Source: CAVPKN01 sp964588495 (GTDB lineage: Bacteria; Chlamydiota; Chlamydiia; Chlamydiales; JAAKFR01). Taken from it: 29,752 bases of DNA. The translations under genes were made by a program, and so were the position numbers. Shown one piece after another: positions 1-7,791 of the stretch (its first letter is position 1; every line of letters begins with the position of its first letter). The DNA is taken from assembly GCA_964588495.1 (NCBI GenBank), contig CAZPPS010000028.1:1-29752 (forward strand), read 5' to 3'. The notes below the pieces were generated by a model. The model saw nothing but the letters and a program-made list of their open reading frames with translations, was not told the origin of the DNA and searched no databases.

Positions 1-100
1 TCATCTCTAATTAATCCTTTAAATGCCAATCAAATTTTTGATGCGCTCGCCCTGGACTCCTCAACAATTTTTGGATTGCATAAAAGAACAAAAAGAGAAT

Positions 101-155
101 AAATTAGTCGCGTAATCTCTATTTCTCTCTGGCCCTAAATCGGGGGCAAGGTCAA
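101..155. repeat. Long inverted repeat, left copy (partner 29698-29752)
   Basis: The 55 bases here are the exact reverse complement of 29698-29752, the last bases of the window, so the repeat may continue beyond the edge. The segment includes GGCCCTAAATCGGGGGCAAG. Identity stops after position 155. Repeats of this kind typically sit at borders of mobile islands or cause contig breaks. Confidence 0.9.
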
Positions 156-158
156 TTG

Positions 159-260
159 TCAAATAGCCGTCAAATAAGAAAAGGCTAGAAGTCTCGAGAG
201 GAATTCCTGATATAAGCTTAGAAAAGCTAGTTTTTATCAAATAACCATCAAATAAGAAAA
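159..260. repeat. Imperfect 24-bp direct repeat pair (159-182 and 237-260)
   Basis: The two 24-base units match at 22 positions and lie 78 bases apart, a whole number of codons, so they encode the same peptide (LFDGYL) on the minus strand. Confidence 0.75.
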
Positions 261-461
261 TTGGGGGATTTATGCCCAATGAGGAACGTATTTCATACAT
301 TTTCTCAGGACAGAATTATCTGAAACATTACTACGTCCGTATCCCCCTCATCGGAGGAACTGACTGAAATGTAAATTTTATAAATAAAAATTTCAAAGGT
401 CCTCAGACCGACCTCATTTAATGTTTACATGAGCTTAATAATCAAACATCATTTGCTGCAG

Positions 462-484
462 CCTTGGAATAATCTATTCCAAGG
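462..484. promoter_or_regulatory. Perfect 10-bp inverted repeat with 3-nt spacer
   Basis: CCTTGGAATA and TATTCCAAGG flank ATC. There is no T-run on either side, so it is a poor intrinsic terminator; an operator or element end is more likely. The function is unknown. Confidence 0.5.
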
Positions 485-532
485 TTCTCCATGGTTACCA
501 GACCTACTTTCCAGACTTAGTTAGTCGTCCCT

Positions 533-550
533 GAAAAAGGCTCTTTTTTC
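533..550 (-). terminator. Possible weak terminator of the AlbA_2/ATPase gene
   Basis: On the minus strand AAAAAG and CTTTTT flank AGC, giving a six-pair A/T stem with a T tract, 28 bases beyond the stop codon of the gene. The stem is weak, so this is tentative. Confidence 0.3.
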
Positions 551-577
551 ATCGCAAACCCCAAAAAAAATTAGCCT

Positions 578-2446
578 TTACTTTGTCTGATAAGCCTGCT
601 GTGGATGATTGGGTTGATGAGGAAAAATGTATATAAGCTTGCCTGCATTAATTAGCGGCATAAGATAAGTTTCTCTAACATAATTTGGATTTCTCCTTAA
701 GAAAATGGCTATCTCTGGCAATTTTCGAGGTTTAATAGCGCAAAACTTTAAAATTAAAGAGTTTATTCTATCACGCGAAGCTCTTGACCCCAGATTCTCC
801 AGTTCTTTTTTCAGCTCCACAGGAACTTCTAATGACTCCTCAGATATAACTCTAACCTGTGGAGTTAACTCCTCAGATAACACCCCAACCTGTGGAGTTA
901 ACTCCACATGTAAAGAGTCCATTTTCGAAGCTTTGCTCTCAGTATCGGATATTGCTTTTCCTGGTATATAATAAGTTTGCGAGCTCTTACCTTTTAATTC
1001 CAGAAGTCCCAAATCTCTTAATTTTCTTAAGCTAACACTAGCTGATAAGGTGTCGACGCAGTTGATATTGCGATAATCAGCATTTGTAATAGCTCCCATT
1101 TCACGGACTACAAGTAAAGCGCGGGCTTCTTCAGGTGACAGATAAAAACTGGAAAATAACTTCAACCATTCAACGTCTTTTTCATCAAAAAAATGATGGC
1201 TTAAAAGTGTCAGAACAAATTTATTTCCTGCACGATCTGATTCAAAAAGGGGTACGGAAAGATTGGCCTCTTTCATACTTTCTCGCATTGTGCGGATGCC
1301 CGTGCCCTTAGTTTCAGCAATATTCAAATCGTGTAAAACAATACCTATCTTATCATTCCTTGATATCGAACCTGGCAACCCAAGCTGATCTTCTGGTTTT
1401 AAGGAATGGCCTGGATTTTGAAACTCGATCCTGTTGGCATAACGAATAATCTGAATCGTTTGGCCAGCACCATAGTCACGGTGCATAACAGCATTACATA
1501 ACGCTTCACGAATAACGATATCTGGAATCAAGGGAATGTCTTTGCGAAAGATGCCGTTTGGTTGCATTGAAAAAGCAGTAGGAATATCACGCATAATATG
1601 TGTAATAATACGTGGAATGGCCAATATCAATGCTTCCCTGAATTCATAAGATTGTGAATAACGTTTGTCTGGGTTTGGCACCCATTCTTTGCCATTTACC
1701 ACAAGGTAGTCTATTCTGGCTGCCATAGGGAAAAGTCTTCTTAAAGCCATTTCCGAACCAAAAAGAATGACCCCTGCAACAGTTGGTTTTACCTCTTCTT
1801 TTGTTTCAATTGCGGTACCCAAAGCTATCATGAGATCTTTATCAGACCAGTTCAGCTCTTTTGCATTTGAGTTTACTTCTTTACGGAGGCGTCGATAAGA
1901 TTCGATCGCCTGTGGATCGAAATCTTTCCATGAGCCATTGTTGATTGTGGTTTCATCGAATTTCTTTTGTGAACGTTGACGGTTGAATAAATCGAGATCC
2001 TCACTTGTACAAACCTGATCGGTGGGACCTATACGGCGAAAAGCACTCTTTTCCTTGCCTCTACTCTTGATACATACCGGTTTTTCATGAGGTTCAGCTT
2101 CGGGAATATAAGCAATGATCACAAAACCTTCAGGACAAGGTATTACATCAATAGAGGGCCTAATGGGAACGCTAAAGTTTTGACGACACAGATTAACAAG
2201 TTCACCTTGAATCTTATCAGGATCAGAAACCCCACTCACAATATATCGAGACGTAGAATCGATCTCGTTCTTTTTTAGACCTAAAACGAGATAACCTCCA
2301 TTTAGCCCCGGCTCATTACAAAACGCAGATATGGTTTCAAGAGCACTTTCACCTACTTTCTCAGTGGATTTTTTTGCTTCCACTCGTTCTGATTCGTCAC
2401 CATTTTGAAGCATGCCTAATAATTCTTGAAATTCAAGAAAATCCAT
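578..2446 (-). CDS. AlbA_2 (Schlafen-like) protein with GHKL-type ATP-binding domain, putative transcriptional regulator
   Basis: A 622-residue cytosolic protein with the layout of the COG2865 family, predicted regulators or nucleic-acid-binding ATPases. Residues about 12-150 form an AlbA_2 domain (ESERVEAKKSTEK, then GGYLVLGLKK). Residues about 310-410 fit HATPase_c_4: the N-box REALCNAVMHRDY at 313-325, FQNPG at 342-346 and KGTGI at 380-384. The region after 420 looks helical, like the winged-helix part of relatives, and carries two 11-residue repeats (ELTPQVGVLSE, ELTPQVRVISE). Members occur near mobile elements, restriction and phage-defence genes, but the target of this one cannot be inferred. 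It starts at ATG 2446 and no upstream partner is within operon distance. The family call is firm; the cellular role is not. Confidence 0.88.
   Translation of the reverse strand: MDFLEFQELLGMLQNGDESERVEAKKSTEKVGESALETISAFCNEPGLNGGYLVLGLKKNEIDSTSRYIVSGVSDPDKIQGELVNLCRQNFSVPIRPSIDVIPCPEGFVIIAYIPEAEPHEKPVCIKSRGKEKSAFRRIGPTDQVCTSEDLDLFNRQRSQKKFDETTINNGSWKDFDPQAIESYRRLRKEVNSNAKELNWSDKDLMIALGTAIETKEEVKPTVAGVILFGSEMALRRLFPMAARIDYLVVNGKEWVPNPDKRYSQSYEFREALILAIPRIITHIMRDIPTAFSMQPNGIFRKDIPLIPDIVIREALCNAVMHRDYGAGQTIQIIRYANRIEFQNPGHSLKPEDQLGLPGSISRNDKIGIVLHDLNIAETKGTGIRTMRESMKEANLSVPLFESDRAGNKFVLTLLSHHFFDEKDVEWLKLFSSFYLSPEEARALLVVREMGAITNADYRNINCVDTLSASVSLRKLRDLGLLELKGKSSQTYYIPGKAISDTESKASKMDSLHVELTPQVGVLSEELTPQVRVISEESLEVPVELKKELENLGSRASRDRINSLILKFCAIKPRKLPEIAIFLRRNPNYVRETYLMPLINAGKLIYIFPHQPNHPQQAYQTK
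838..903 (-). repeat. Two tandem 33-bp units inside the AlbA_2/ATPase gene
   Basis: Units 838-870 and 871-903 are nearly identical and share the 19-mer AACCTGTGGAGTTAACTCC (854-872 and 887-905). Each encodes 11 residues, so copy number can change without shifting the frame. Confidence 0.8.
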
Positions 2447-2853
2447 CTATTTACCTTATTTTTTTCGATATTCCAGAACTGAAATGCTAATTTCAAAATA
2501 CTCCACCGTGACTAAATTATTATGCGCAATCCTATCAAAAAAAAGCCGCCAAAATCTGCAAGGGATAACTGATATATCTTCTAGATCTCAAGAGACCAAT
2601 TTTACTTTCTCTCGTGAGATTGTCGGTCCTTTCAAGCTCCACAGAAAAGGCTGTAGCACTGATAGTTAAAAAGCGCAGCGGTGGTCTCTTCAATCAAAAA
2701 GATATCGTTGGTCTCTAGTTTCTCCGAGGATTTGTAACGTCAGCCCTTGAGGCAAAAGCCCCTGAAACACTTGTCATGCGGCACCTCCAGTATTAATGTT
2801 TCCGAAGGCGACTCCTAATTGGCGGCTGGACACGAATGTTGGGTCTAGACTCT
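2447..2853. other. Gene-free stretch, possible relic of a minus-strand gene
   Basis: On the minus strand an excellent ribosome-binding site (GGAGGTG, 2782-2788) precedes ATG at 2777, but that frame stops after 20 codons. The neighbouring frame reads on for a while (FQGLLPQGLTLQILGETRDQ) before stopping. This suggests a broken gene start, but I recognise no family. Nothing else was seen. Confidence 0.35.
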
Positions 2854-3168
2854 TTAGCGATGAATAAAAACAGCAGTCCAGGCAGCTATCGCACTAATGA
2901 TCGCCACAATGGCCGAAAGAAGTGCAAGAGATGTAGTCCTCCAATCACGTTCTGCCTCTCCAATTCTTTGAAAAAATTCCTTGGATCTTTCTTGCAAAGA
3001 AAAAATATTGTCTATGGATTCAAGATTAACGCCTAGCTCTTTTGCATACTTCCTATATTCTGTTTTCTTCTGTTCGAGATCTTCAATTTTTTCAATTTGT
3101 CTTCTATTGTTGAACCAGCACTTGATTAGCCAATACATAAATTTCCTGAAACGCGACAAAATTATCAA
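2854..3168 (-). CDS. Small coiled-coil protein with C-terminal membrane helix
   Basis: A 104-residue hypothetical protein. Residues 5-18 are weakly hydrophobic, 20-75 are charged and helix-forming (EKIEDLEQKKTEYRKYAKEL), and 78-101 form one clear transmembrane segment ending in a short basic tail (FIHR). It lies between the two AlbA_2 genes on the same strand but more than 200 bases from each. An internal ATG at residue 11 could be the true start. No family is recognised; it may be an anchor or holin-like protein, but that is speculation. Confidence 0.55.
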   Translation of the reverse strand: MIILSRFRKFMYWLIKCWFNNRRQIEKIEDLEQKKTEYRKYAKELGVNLESIDNIFSLQERSKEFFQRIGEAERDWRTTSLALLSAIVAIISAIAAWTAVFIHR

Positions 3169-3378
3169 ATACCATAAACAAAAGTTTTTATAAAAACATT
3201 ATAGTATGAACTTTCTTTACAGGCTGTAAATTACCTCAAACTCCAAAATTATACGCTAAGGATGGTCTTCTCCTTGTGTGAGACAGCTCTTCTAAACAGC
3301 TTCATGGCACTACGTTATAATCCCTTTCATGAGCTGACCTCACTGCATCGTCTTTTTGCATCGTCGCAAAGTGGTGAG

Positions 3379-4713
3379 TTAGCTCAAATTAGCGATTTTT
3401 TCAATTTCCGCTTTGAGTTCTTTGTCGGATACCTGGGCATCTGTAAATTCAACGATTTTTTTGGCGATTTTGAGCGTGGTTCCAATAATATCCATCGAGG
3501 CCTCTTCGCGGTTTACCTCTATTTCAAATGAAATTTTAGGAGCGGAGATCTCAGTGGCTTTGAAAAAGGGCATTGGTTGGTCTAGAGGGAGAAAGACGTG
3601 GGTGCAAGGAATTCGTTCATAGATGTTCGAAACAGATATTGTAATTTTGAATTTACTGCTCTTGGGCATAAAATTGAAGCATTGGCCCAAAAATCCTACT
3701 GCACGGTAAGCAGTCAGGAAAGCTTGTAATATCAAAAATGGCTTACCTGATCTATTTGTGTCATAGGCAGAGGTTAACTCTTCCCGATAGGTTACTAGAC
3801 CCGAGGTGGACATTGCAAAAACTGAATGTAGTTCTCCATCTGCATAACGTTTGTTAGAGGCATGAACAAGGCATCCATCGCTGAGGTCAAATGACCCCTT
3901 GCTGATTTCAAAATCGGGGCAGGGGAAGGACCAACCTCCATGGAAGAAACAAGATCTGTTTAGTTTGCTCTGAAGAGATTTAGTATCGAAAAGATTTTTT
4001 TCATAATTTGAGGGGTGAATGAAGATCTGAAGAATTGGGTCAGACAAGGGGGGCAGCGTTGCAAGTTTCTTGTCAAGAAGGACTTGTTCTCTCTGCCAAT
4101 TTTGCAAAGACTCGCGTTTTGCCAAAGGGTCTATTGCTTCTCCTTGAGCATATCGGCCAATCAAAAGACTGATGGCAGATGTAAGCTTTTCCCCATTCTT
4201 AAGAATAGCTCTATTGATTAAGTCACGCATGTCCTGCTCAGTGGAAATCTCTCCCGTTTGAGCGCTTCCCGTTTTACTTCTAATGTAAATGGCACCAGCG
4301 CGTAGGATCAACCCTTTCTCACCGTTGATTGAGAGGTTTTTTGAGCATATTACAGGTGTATCAACAAACTCTTTCACATGAATGATGATGGCTCTTGTAC
4401 CTTCTGGAGACACTCCGGAATATACGTTAAATATTGGTTCGGGCTTGCCATGTGATTTTGCTTGGTCATGCACTTTGGTACTGTCAAAAGACCTGATAAT
4501 TTCATCACTGCACTCTATAGCTTCCTTTGTTCCATCTTTTTTTCCGATGATAATAAAGCCGCCCCCTTCTCGATTTGACATGCCTAGTATGTCTTTTATG
4601 AGACCGTAGACTTGTTTTTGAGACGTGGAATCCAGAAGAAAAGGTTCTTTGAAATCTACTCTATCTTCGGGTTGGTCCCAAAGTTCAGCGAGCAATGCAT
4701 CGTAGTTGATCAT
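3379..4713 (-). CDS. AlbA_2 (Schlafen-like) domain protein
   Basis: Residues 1-155 form an AlbA_2 domain: RVDFKEPF corresponds to the usual E-x-K segment, followed by MSNREGGGFIIIGKKDG (a Gly-rich strand) and IYIRSKTGS. AlbA_2 proteins are usually predicted DNA- or RNA-binding. The remaining roughly 290 residues match no family I know and lack the GHKL ATPase motifs of the other AlbA_2 gene. I chose ATG 4713 because AGGG lies seven bases upstream and the domain begins directly after it; the frame is open to a TTG at 4752 (457 residues). The gene appears monocistronic. Low similarity outside the N-terminus suggests it is not a recent copy of the 578-2446 gene. Confidence 0.75.
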   Translation of the reverse strand: MINYDALLAELWDQPEDRVDFKEPFLLDSTSQKQVYGLIKDILGMSNREGGGFIIIGKKDGTKEAIECSDEIIRSFDSTKVHDQAKSHGKPEPIFNVYSGVSPEGTRAIIIHVKEFVDTPVICSKNLSINGEKGLILRAGAIYIRSKTGSAQTGEISTEQDMRDLINRAILKNGEKLTSAISLLIGRYAQGEAIDPLAKRESLQNWQREQVLLDKKLATLPPLSDPILQIFIHPSNYEKNLFDTKSLQSKLNRSCFFHGGWSFPCPDFEISKGSFDLSDGCLVHASNKRYADGELHSVFAMSTSGLVTYREELTSAYDTNRSGKPFLILQAFLTAYRAVGFLGQCFNFMPKSSKFKITISVSNIYERIPCTHVFLPLDQPMPFFKATEISAPKISFEIEVNREEASMDIIGTTLKIAKKIVEFTDAQVSDKELKAEIEKIANLS

Positions 4714-5326
4714 TGCTAAGCCCTTGTCAAGAGTTGTCATATACAACACCAAGTTGTTTGCAGAGAGAGGTAGAAGTGTATCAGCTCCTTTCTTCAGTGT
4801 CGATAAATATAATGCGTGGATTTGGCTCAGATCGACTCTCCCAGATTAAATTGAGCCAATGGAAGCGGCCAACTGAATATCGTATGCAAAATAATTTTGT
4901 CGGTGAACTCTACACAGCGGTTGTCTATATTAATGGACTGGCTACAACTCTCTAAAAGGAGTTACAATTTCTCTAATCATTCTCAATGGACAAGATTTTC
5001 ATCGAAAGGTAGTACAAAATCTTAGTCATTGTCAAAGTCTTGAAATTTGCTCCTTTTCTCTATCTATGGGACTTGCATCTGAAAGGTTTAACGGCTCCAA
5101 TAACGTCTGAAAGAACTATTATGTCGTAAATCTGACTCTGAGTTCATTTATTACCAATTTACAACATCTCTTCGACTTGTGCTAACACGTATACATCAAA
5201 AGATCGCCTACATCATAATTTTGGTAAATTTTTTGATAAAAATTTTACTTAAGTAATTTTGGTTGAAAAACTTCTTGCTGAAAACATCACTAAAGATTAA
5301 ATCAGTTAAAACTTCATGAGGACTTT
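4714..5326. other. Gene-free stretch upstream of the secreted-protein operon
   Basis: Short frames here show no recognisable protein. An A/T-only hairpin lies at 5226-5245 (8-bp arms, TGAT loop), and a ribosome-binding site (GAGGA) precedes the ATG at 5327. The promoter for the 5327-7695 genes is presumably within the last 150 bases, but no convincing -35/-10 pair stands out. Confidence 0.45.
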
Positions 5327-5989
5327 ATGTTAAATTGGATGCTCCCCATTTTCCTAGTAATCGTATCAGCCATTTTTCCTACTCAAGCGCAGGCAAAAAT
5401 TGTAGGTACCAAATATGTTTCTGATTTGCCTCCATTTTCAATCCAAGTCCCTATATGCCAAATTGGTACAAAAATGCAGGAGCTTACAAAGAGTCCCGAG
5501 CAGCATGAAACATCAATCCAAAATGACTTCGGTGATCTTTTTAGAATCTTAGTTTGCCGTGTTAAAGATTTCGATCTCCCTCTAGAAGAGTATGTAGACA
5601 TGTTTTCAACCATGTTTAAAACCGCAATGATGCCAGGTTTAAAATCCGCCGTTAGTGGCGCTAAAATTCTTTCTGAAGAAACGTTGGTTCTTGAAAATCA
5701 ACTTCCAGCGCTGTTTATTATGGTTGACTTTCCAAACGGTTCATTGCTTCAGGATGTTGATACCGGATTGAAGTTTGATTCGAAGCGTGGCTTTTTGTGT
5801 TTTCGTCAAAAAGATGATTTTGTAACACTCAGCTACCAAAGCGATCTCCTATTTAAACCCAATTCTGTGGGTTCCAGCCATATGACACCAGAAGCCAAAG
5901 ATGATCGCTACATACAAGAACTCTTAGCCGCTGCAAACAGCTATCAGGCTTTACCAGAACGGAAAAACATACGAGGTAAGAAAAAATGA
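5327..5989 (+). CDS. Exported protein of unknown function
   Basis: 220 residues. An N-terminal hydrophobic stretch (MLPIFLVIVSAIF) ends in TQAQA before K24, a good signal-peptidase I site, so the mature protein should be periplasmic or secreted. The mature part has two cysteines (about 46 and 79), alternating strands and helices, and a basic tail (KNIRGKKK). GAGGA lies just upstream of the ATG. Its stop overlaps the next start (ATGA), so the two are translationally coupled. I do not recognise the family; a lipid- or envelope-related role is possible but unsupported. Confidence 0.7.
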   Translation: MLNWMLPIFLVIVSAIFPTQAQAKIVGTKYVSDLPPFSIQVPICQIGTKMQELTKSPEQHETSIQNDFGDLFRILVCRVKDFDLPLEEYVDMFSTMFKTAMMPGLKSAVSGAKILSEETLVLENQLPALFIMVDFPNGSLLQDVDTGLKFDSKRGFLCFRQKDDFVTLSYQSDLLFKPNSVGSSHMTPEAKDDRYIQELLAAANSYQALPERKNIRGKKK

Positions 5990-6744
5990 AAACAATTTTG
6001 TGCTTTCTAATTCCCATTTTCATAAATACCTTTGCAATTGCCTCACCTCCTTTGACTCAAGAGACGGTTGCCAATTCTCCAAAAATCGAACTGTCTTTTT
6101 CACATGCTTTGATCGACTCTAAAAAGACATGTGACGACACTATTTTTCGCTATCGGGTAAACTTGACAAGCAATCAAAAAATGGCGGACACTAAGTTGAA
6201 GATGGTTGCAATCAATGCAGCTGGACAACGGAGAGGTACTGCAGATGTTTGGTTTGATAACGAGCACCGAGCATGGATCTCTGAAGGAAGGGGCGATCTG
6301 TTGCTTGAAGAGTTTGAAATAACGATCAATAATATGTCGGATGGAGAATTTTTAGACCTTGTTATTGAGGATGGGAAAAAGCAAAAATTGGCAGCTACTC
6401 GAATATTCCCCAAGCCGATTGAATGCAAAGCTGCAGATGGCGCCTCTTTAAGATTACGGTTAAGTGCTCCAGAAATACAAAATTTTGAGCTTAAAGGTCA
6501 TGGGTTCAAACCTAATGAAAACCTCATATTGATTTCTCAATCGGAAAAAGAAATCGTTCCAGCCTCTGCGTATGAGGTTTCTAAAGAAGGTAATTTCACT
6601 GGCTTTATCAGCCCTCAAGTTGTGGGGAAAGCTTATGGTCGCGCTTCTGTCACAATCATTAGGCAAGATGGATCGAAAATGAAACTTTCGTATCTCTGGG
6701 GCATTCCTGAAGAGAAATTGGCACGAAATATGCACAAGATTTGA
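5986..6744 (+). CDS. Exported beta-rich protein of unknown function
   Basis: 252 residues. A signal peptide (TILCFLIPIFINTFAIAS) precedes a mature region rich in beta strands. Two cysteines (about 46 and 146) could form a disulfide. The C-terminal half (LRLRLSAPEIQNFELKGHGF onward) looks like an Ig-like or carbohydrate-binding-type sandwich, with GHGFKPNENL resembling folds of surface proteins; that comparison is by eye only. The four-base overlap with the preceding gene indicates co-expression and probably a shared function in the envelope. Confidence 0.68.
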   Translation: MKTILCFLIPIFINTFAIASPPLTQETVANSPKIELSFSHALIDSKKTCDDTIFRYRVNLTSNQKMADTKLKMVAINAAGQRRGTADVWFDNEHRAWISEGRGDLLLEEFEITINNMSDGEFLDLVIEDGKKQKLAATRIFPKPIECKAADGASLRLRLSAPEIQNFELKGHGFKPNENLILISQSEKEIVPASAYEVSKEGNFTGFISPQVVGKAYGRASVTIIRQDGSKMKLSYLWGIPEEKLARNMHKI

Positions 6745-6762
6745 CGTCAATATGTCAGGTCT

Positions 6763-7221
6763 ATGAAATACGTCCCTAATCAAAAGTTCATTGATGACGG
6801 TGCAAATATACTTTCTTCTCTCTTGCCGTGGGAAAAAGCTATCTTAGCTTCCCTTGCATTACTTGCACTTATTTTATTTCTTGCATTTGGGTATTCAGGT
6901 GACAAGTTCAAAAAAATTCGAAATTCTGGTGTAAATTTTTTACTTTCAGCTATTTCTTTATTATTTGTGATTTCTAGTTTGATGATTAGTTTCGCATATG
7001 GAAATGATTTCGGTTGGTTTCAAGGAACATTATTGTTTCTTTCTACAATTGTACTGGCAGTCTCGACAGTATTTTCTGGAATAACAATCCTTTATTTTGT
7101 GTTCAGTATAACTAAGTGGAAGCATCTAAGAAACTGGAAGTTATGGTCTTATTTGTTGAGCGGATTAACTGCACTAACTACCTCGGTTTTATTATTTTCA
7201 CATTTAATTAGTAAATCTTAG
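6763..7221 (+). CDS. Four-helix membrane protein
   Basis: 152 residues with hydrophobic segments at about 25-45, 56-76, 84-110 and 125-148. Short charged linkers contain the motifs GDKFKKIRNSG and LRNWKLWSYLLSG. It lies 18 bases after the exported-protein gene, on the same strand, so it probably belongs to one transcript. A tandem copy follows immediately. The family is not recognised. Confidence 0.65.
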   Translation: MKYVPNQKFIDDGANILSSLLPWEKAILASLALLALILFLAFGYSGDKFKKIRNSGVNFLLSAISLLFVISSLMISFAYGNDFGWFQGTLLFLSTIVLAVSTVFSGITILYFVFSITKWKHLRNWKLWSYLLSGLTALTTSVLLFSHLISKS

Positions 7222-7228
7222 GTTAAGT

Positions 7229-7695
7229 ATGCCCAGAATTTTTCCTTCTCAAAGAATGATCGACGGACTTGGTGAAATGGTCTCCTCCCTATATGTTTGG
7301 GAGAAGGCGCTTTTGATTTCTTTATTTTTATTGAGCACTCTTCTGTTTTTTATATCATGTTTTGTGACTGACAAAAATAAAAAATTAAGAAATTCGGATT
7401 CGTTTGTTTTTTGATTTCGGTTTTTTTGTTTATTACATCGTATTGGTTAATAATTAGCTTTGATTATGGTAATTCCTTTGGGTGGCTCTGTGGGGGACTG
7501 CTTTTTATTAGTTTAATAATGATCGTTGCTTCTGCAATATTTTGTATGCCGATTATATTTCATCTATGCCTTGGCACAAAAAATTTACGCCAATTACGCG
7601 ATTGGAAATTGTGGGCTTATCTAATTAGTGGGTTGACGGTATTTAGTGTCTCTTTTCTAACTCTCTCTCATTTATTGCAGCAAACACCGCCTTAA
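7229..7695 (+). pseudogene. Frameshifted tandem copy of the four-helix membrane protein
   Basis: The first frame (7229-7414) begins like the upstream gene (WEKALLISLFLLS; DKNKKLRNS) and stops at 7412-7414. The neighbouring frame then continues the homology to 7695 (FDYGNSFGWLCGGLL; LRDWKLWAYLISGLT). The two halves align with the upstream protein without gaps if one base, probably a G, is restored near 7396 (AATTCGGATTC). This is either a recent inactivating deletion or an error in a short G run. If repaired, the product would be about 154 residues. It ends the operon. Confidence 0.75.
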
Positions 7696-7791
7696 TAAAT
7701 ATTCCATTCTTTGGTCGATTTTGAATTCTTTGGAATAGCCTGATCATTGAAAATACTCGTGCCAAATTTTCCAAACAATCTACTTGAATCT

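Larger units (their letters stand above)
61..300 (-). pseudogene. Unrecognised short ORF of 79 codons in repeat-rich DNA, probable gene remnant
   Basis: The frame contains two copies of the peptide LFDGYL, encoded by the imperfect direct repeat at 159-182 and 237-260. Its C-terminal half (DLAPDLGPERNRDYATN) is encoded by the segment that recurs in inverted orientation at the end of the window, where the same reading direction is kept. I recognise no domain. A coding sequence found as isolated pieces beside repeats looks like debris of a repeated gene or mobile element rather than an intact gene. The alternative is a real small repeat-family protein; confidence that it is a functional gene is low. 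Confidence 0.25.
301..577. other. Non-coding stretch with two hairpins
   Basis: No coding region can be supported. It holds a perfect palindromic hairpin (462-484) and a weak A/T hairpin at 533-550 that could end transcription of the minus-strand gene beginning at 2446. Confidence 0.5.

Noticed and set aside
838..905. CRISPR array
   Set aside because: Only two adjoining units inside a coding frame, with no spacers and no cas genes.
5226..5245. A/T hairpin as terminator or riboswitch
   Set aside because: The stem is made only of A/T pairs in an A/T-rich region, so it could arise by chance; no conserved RNA motif is seen.
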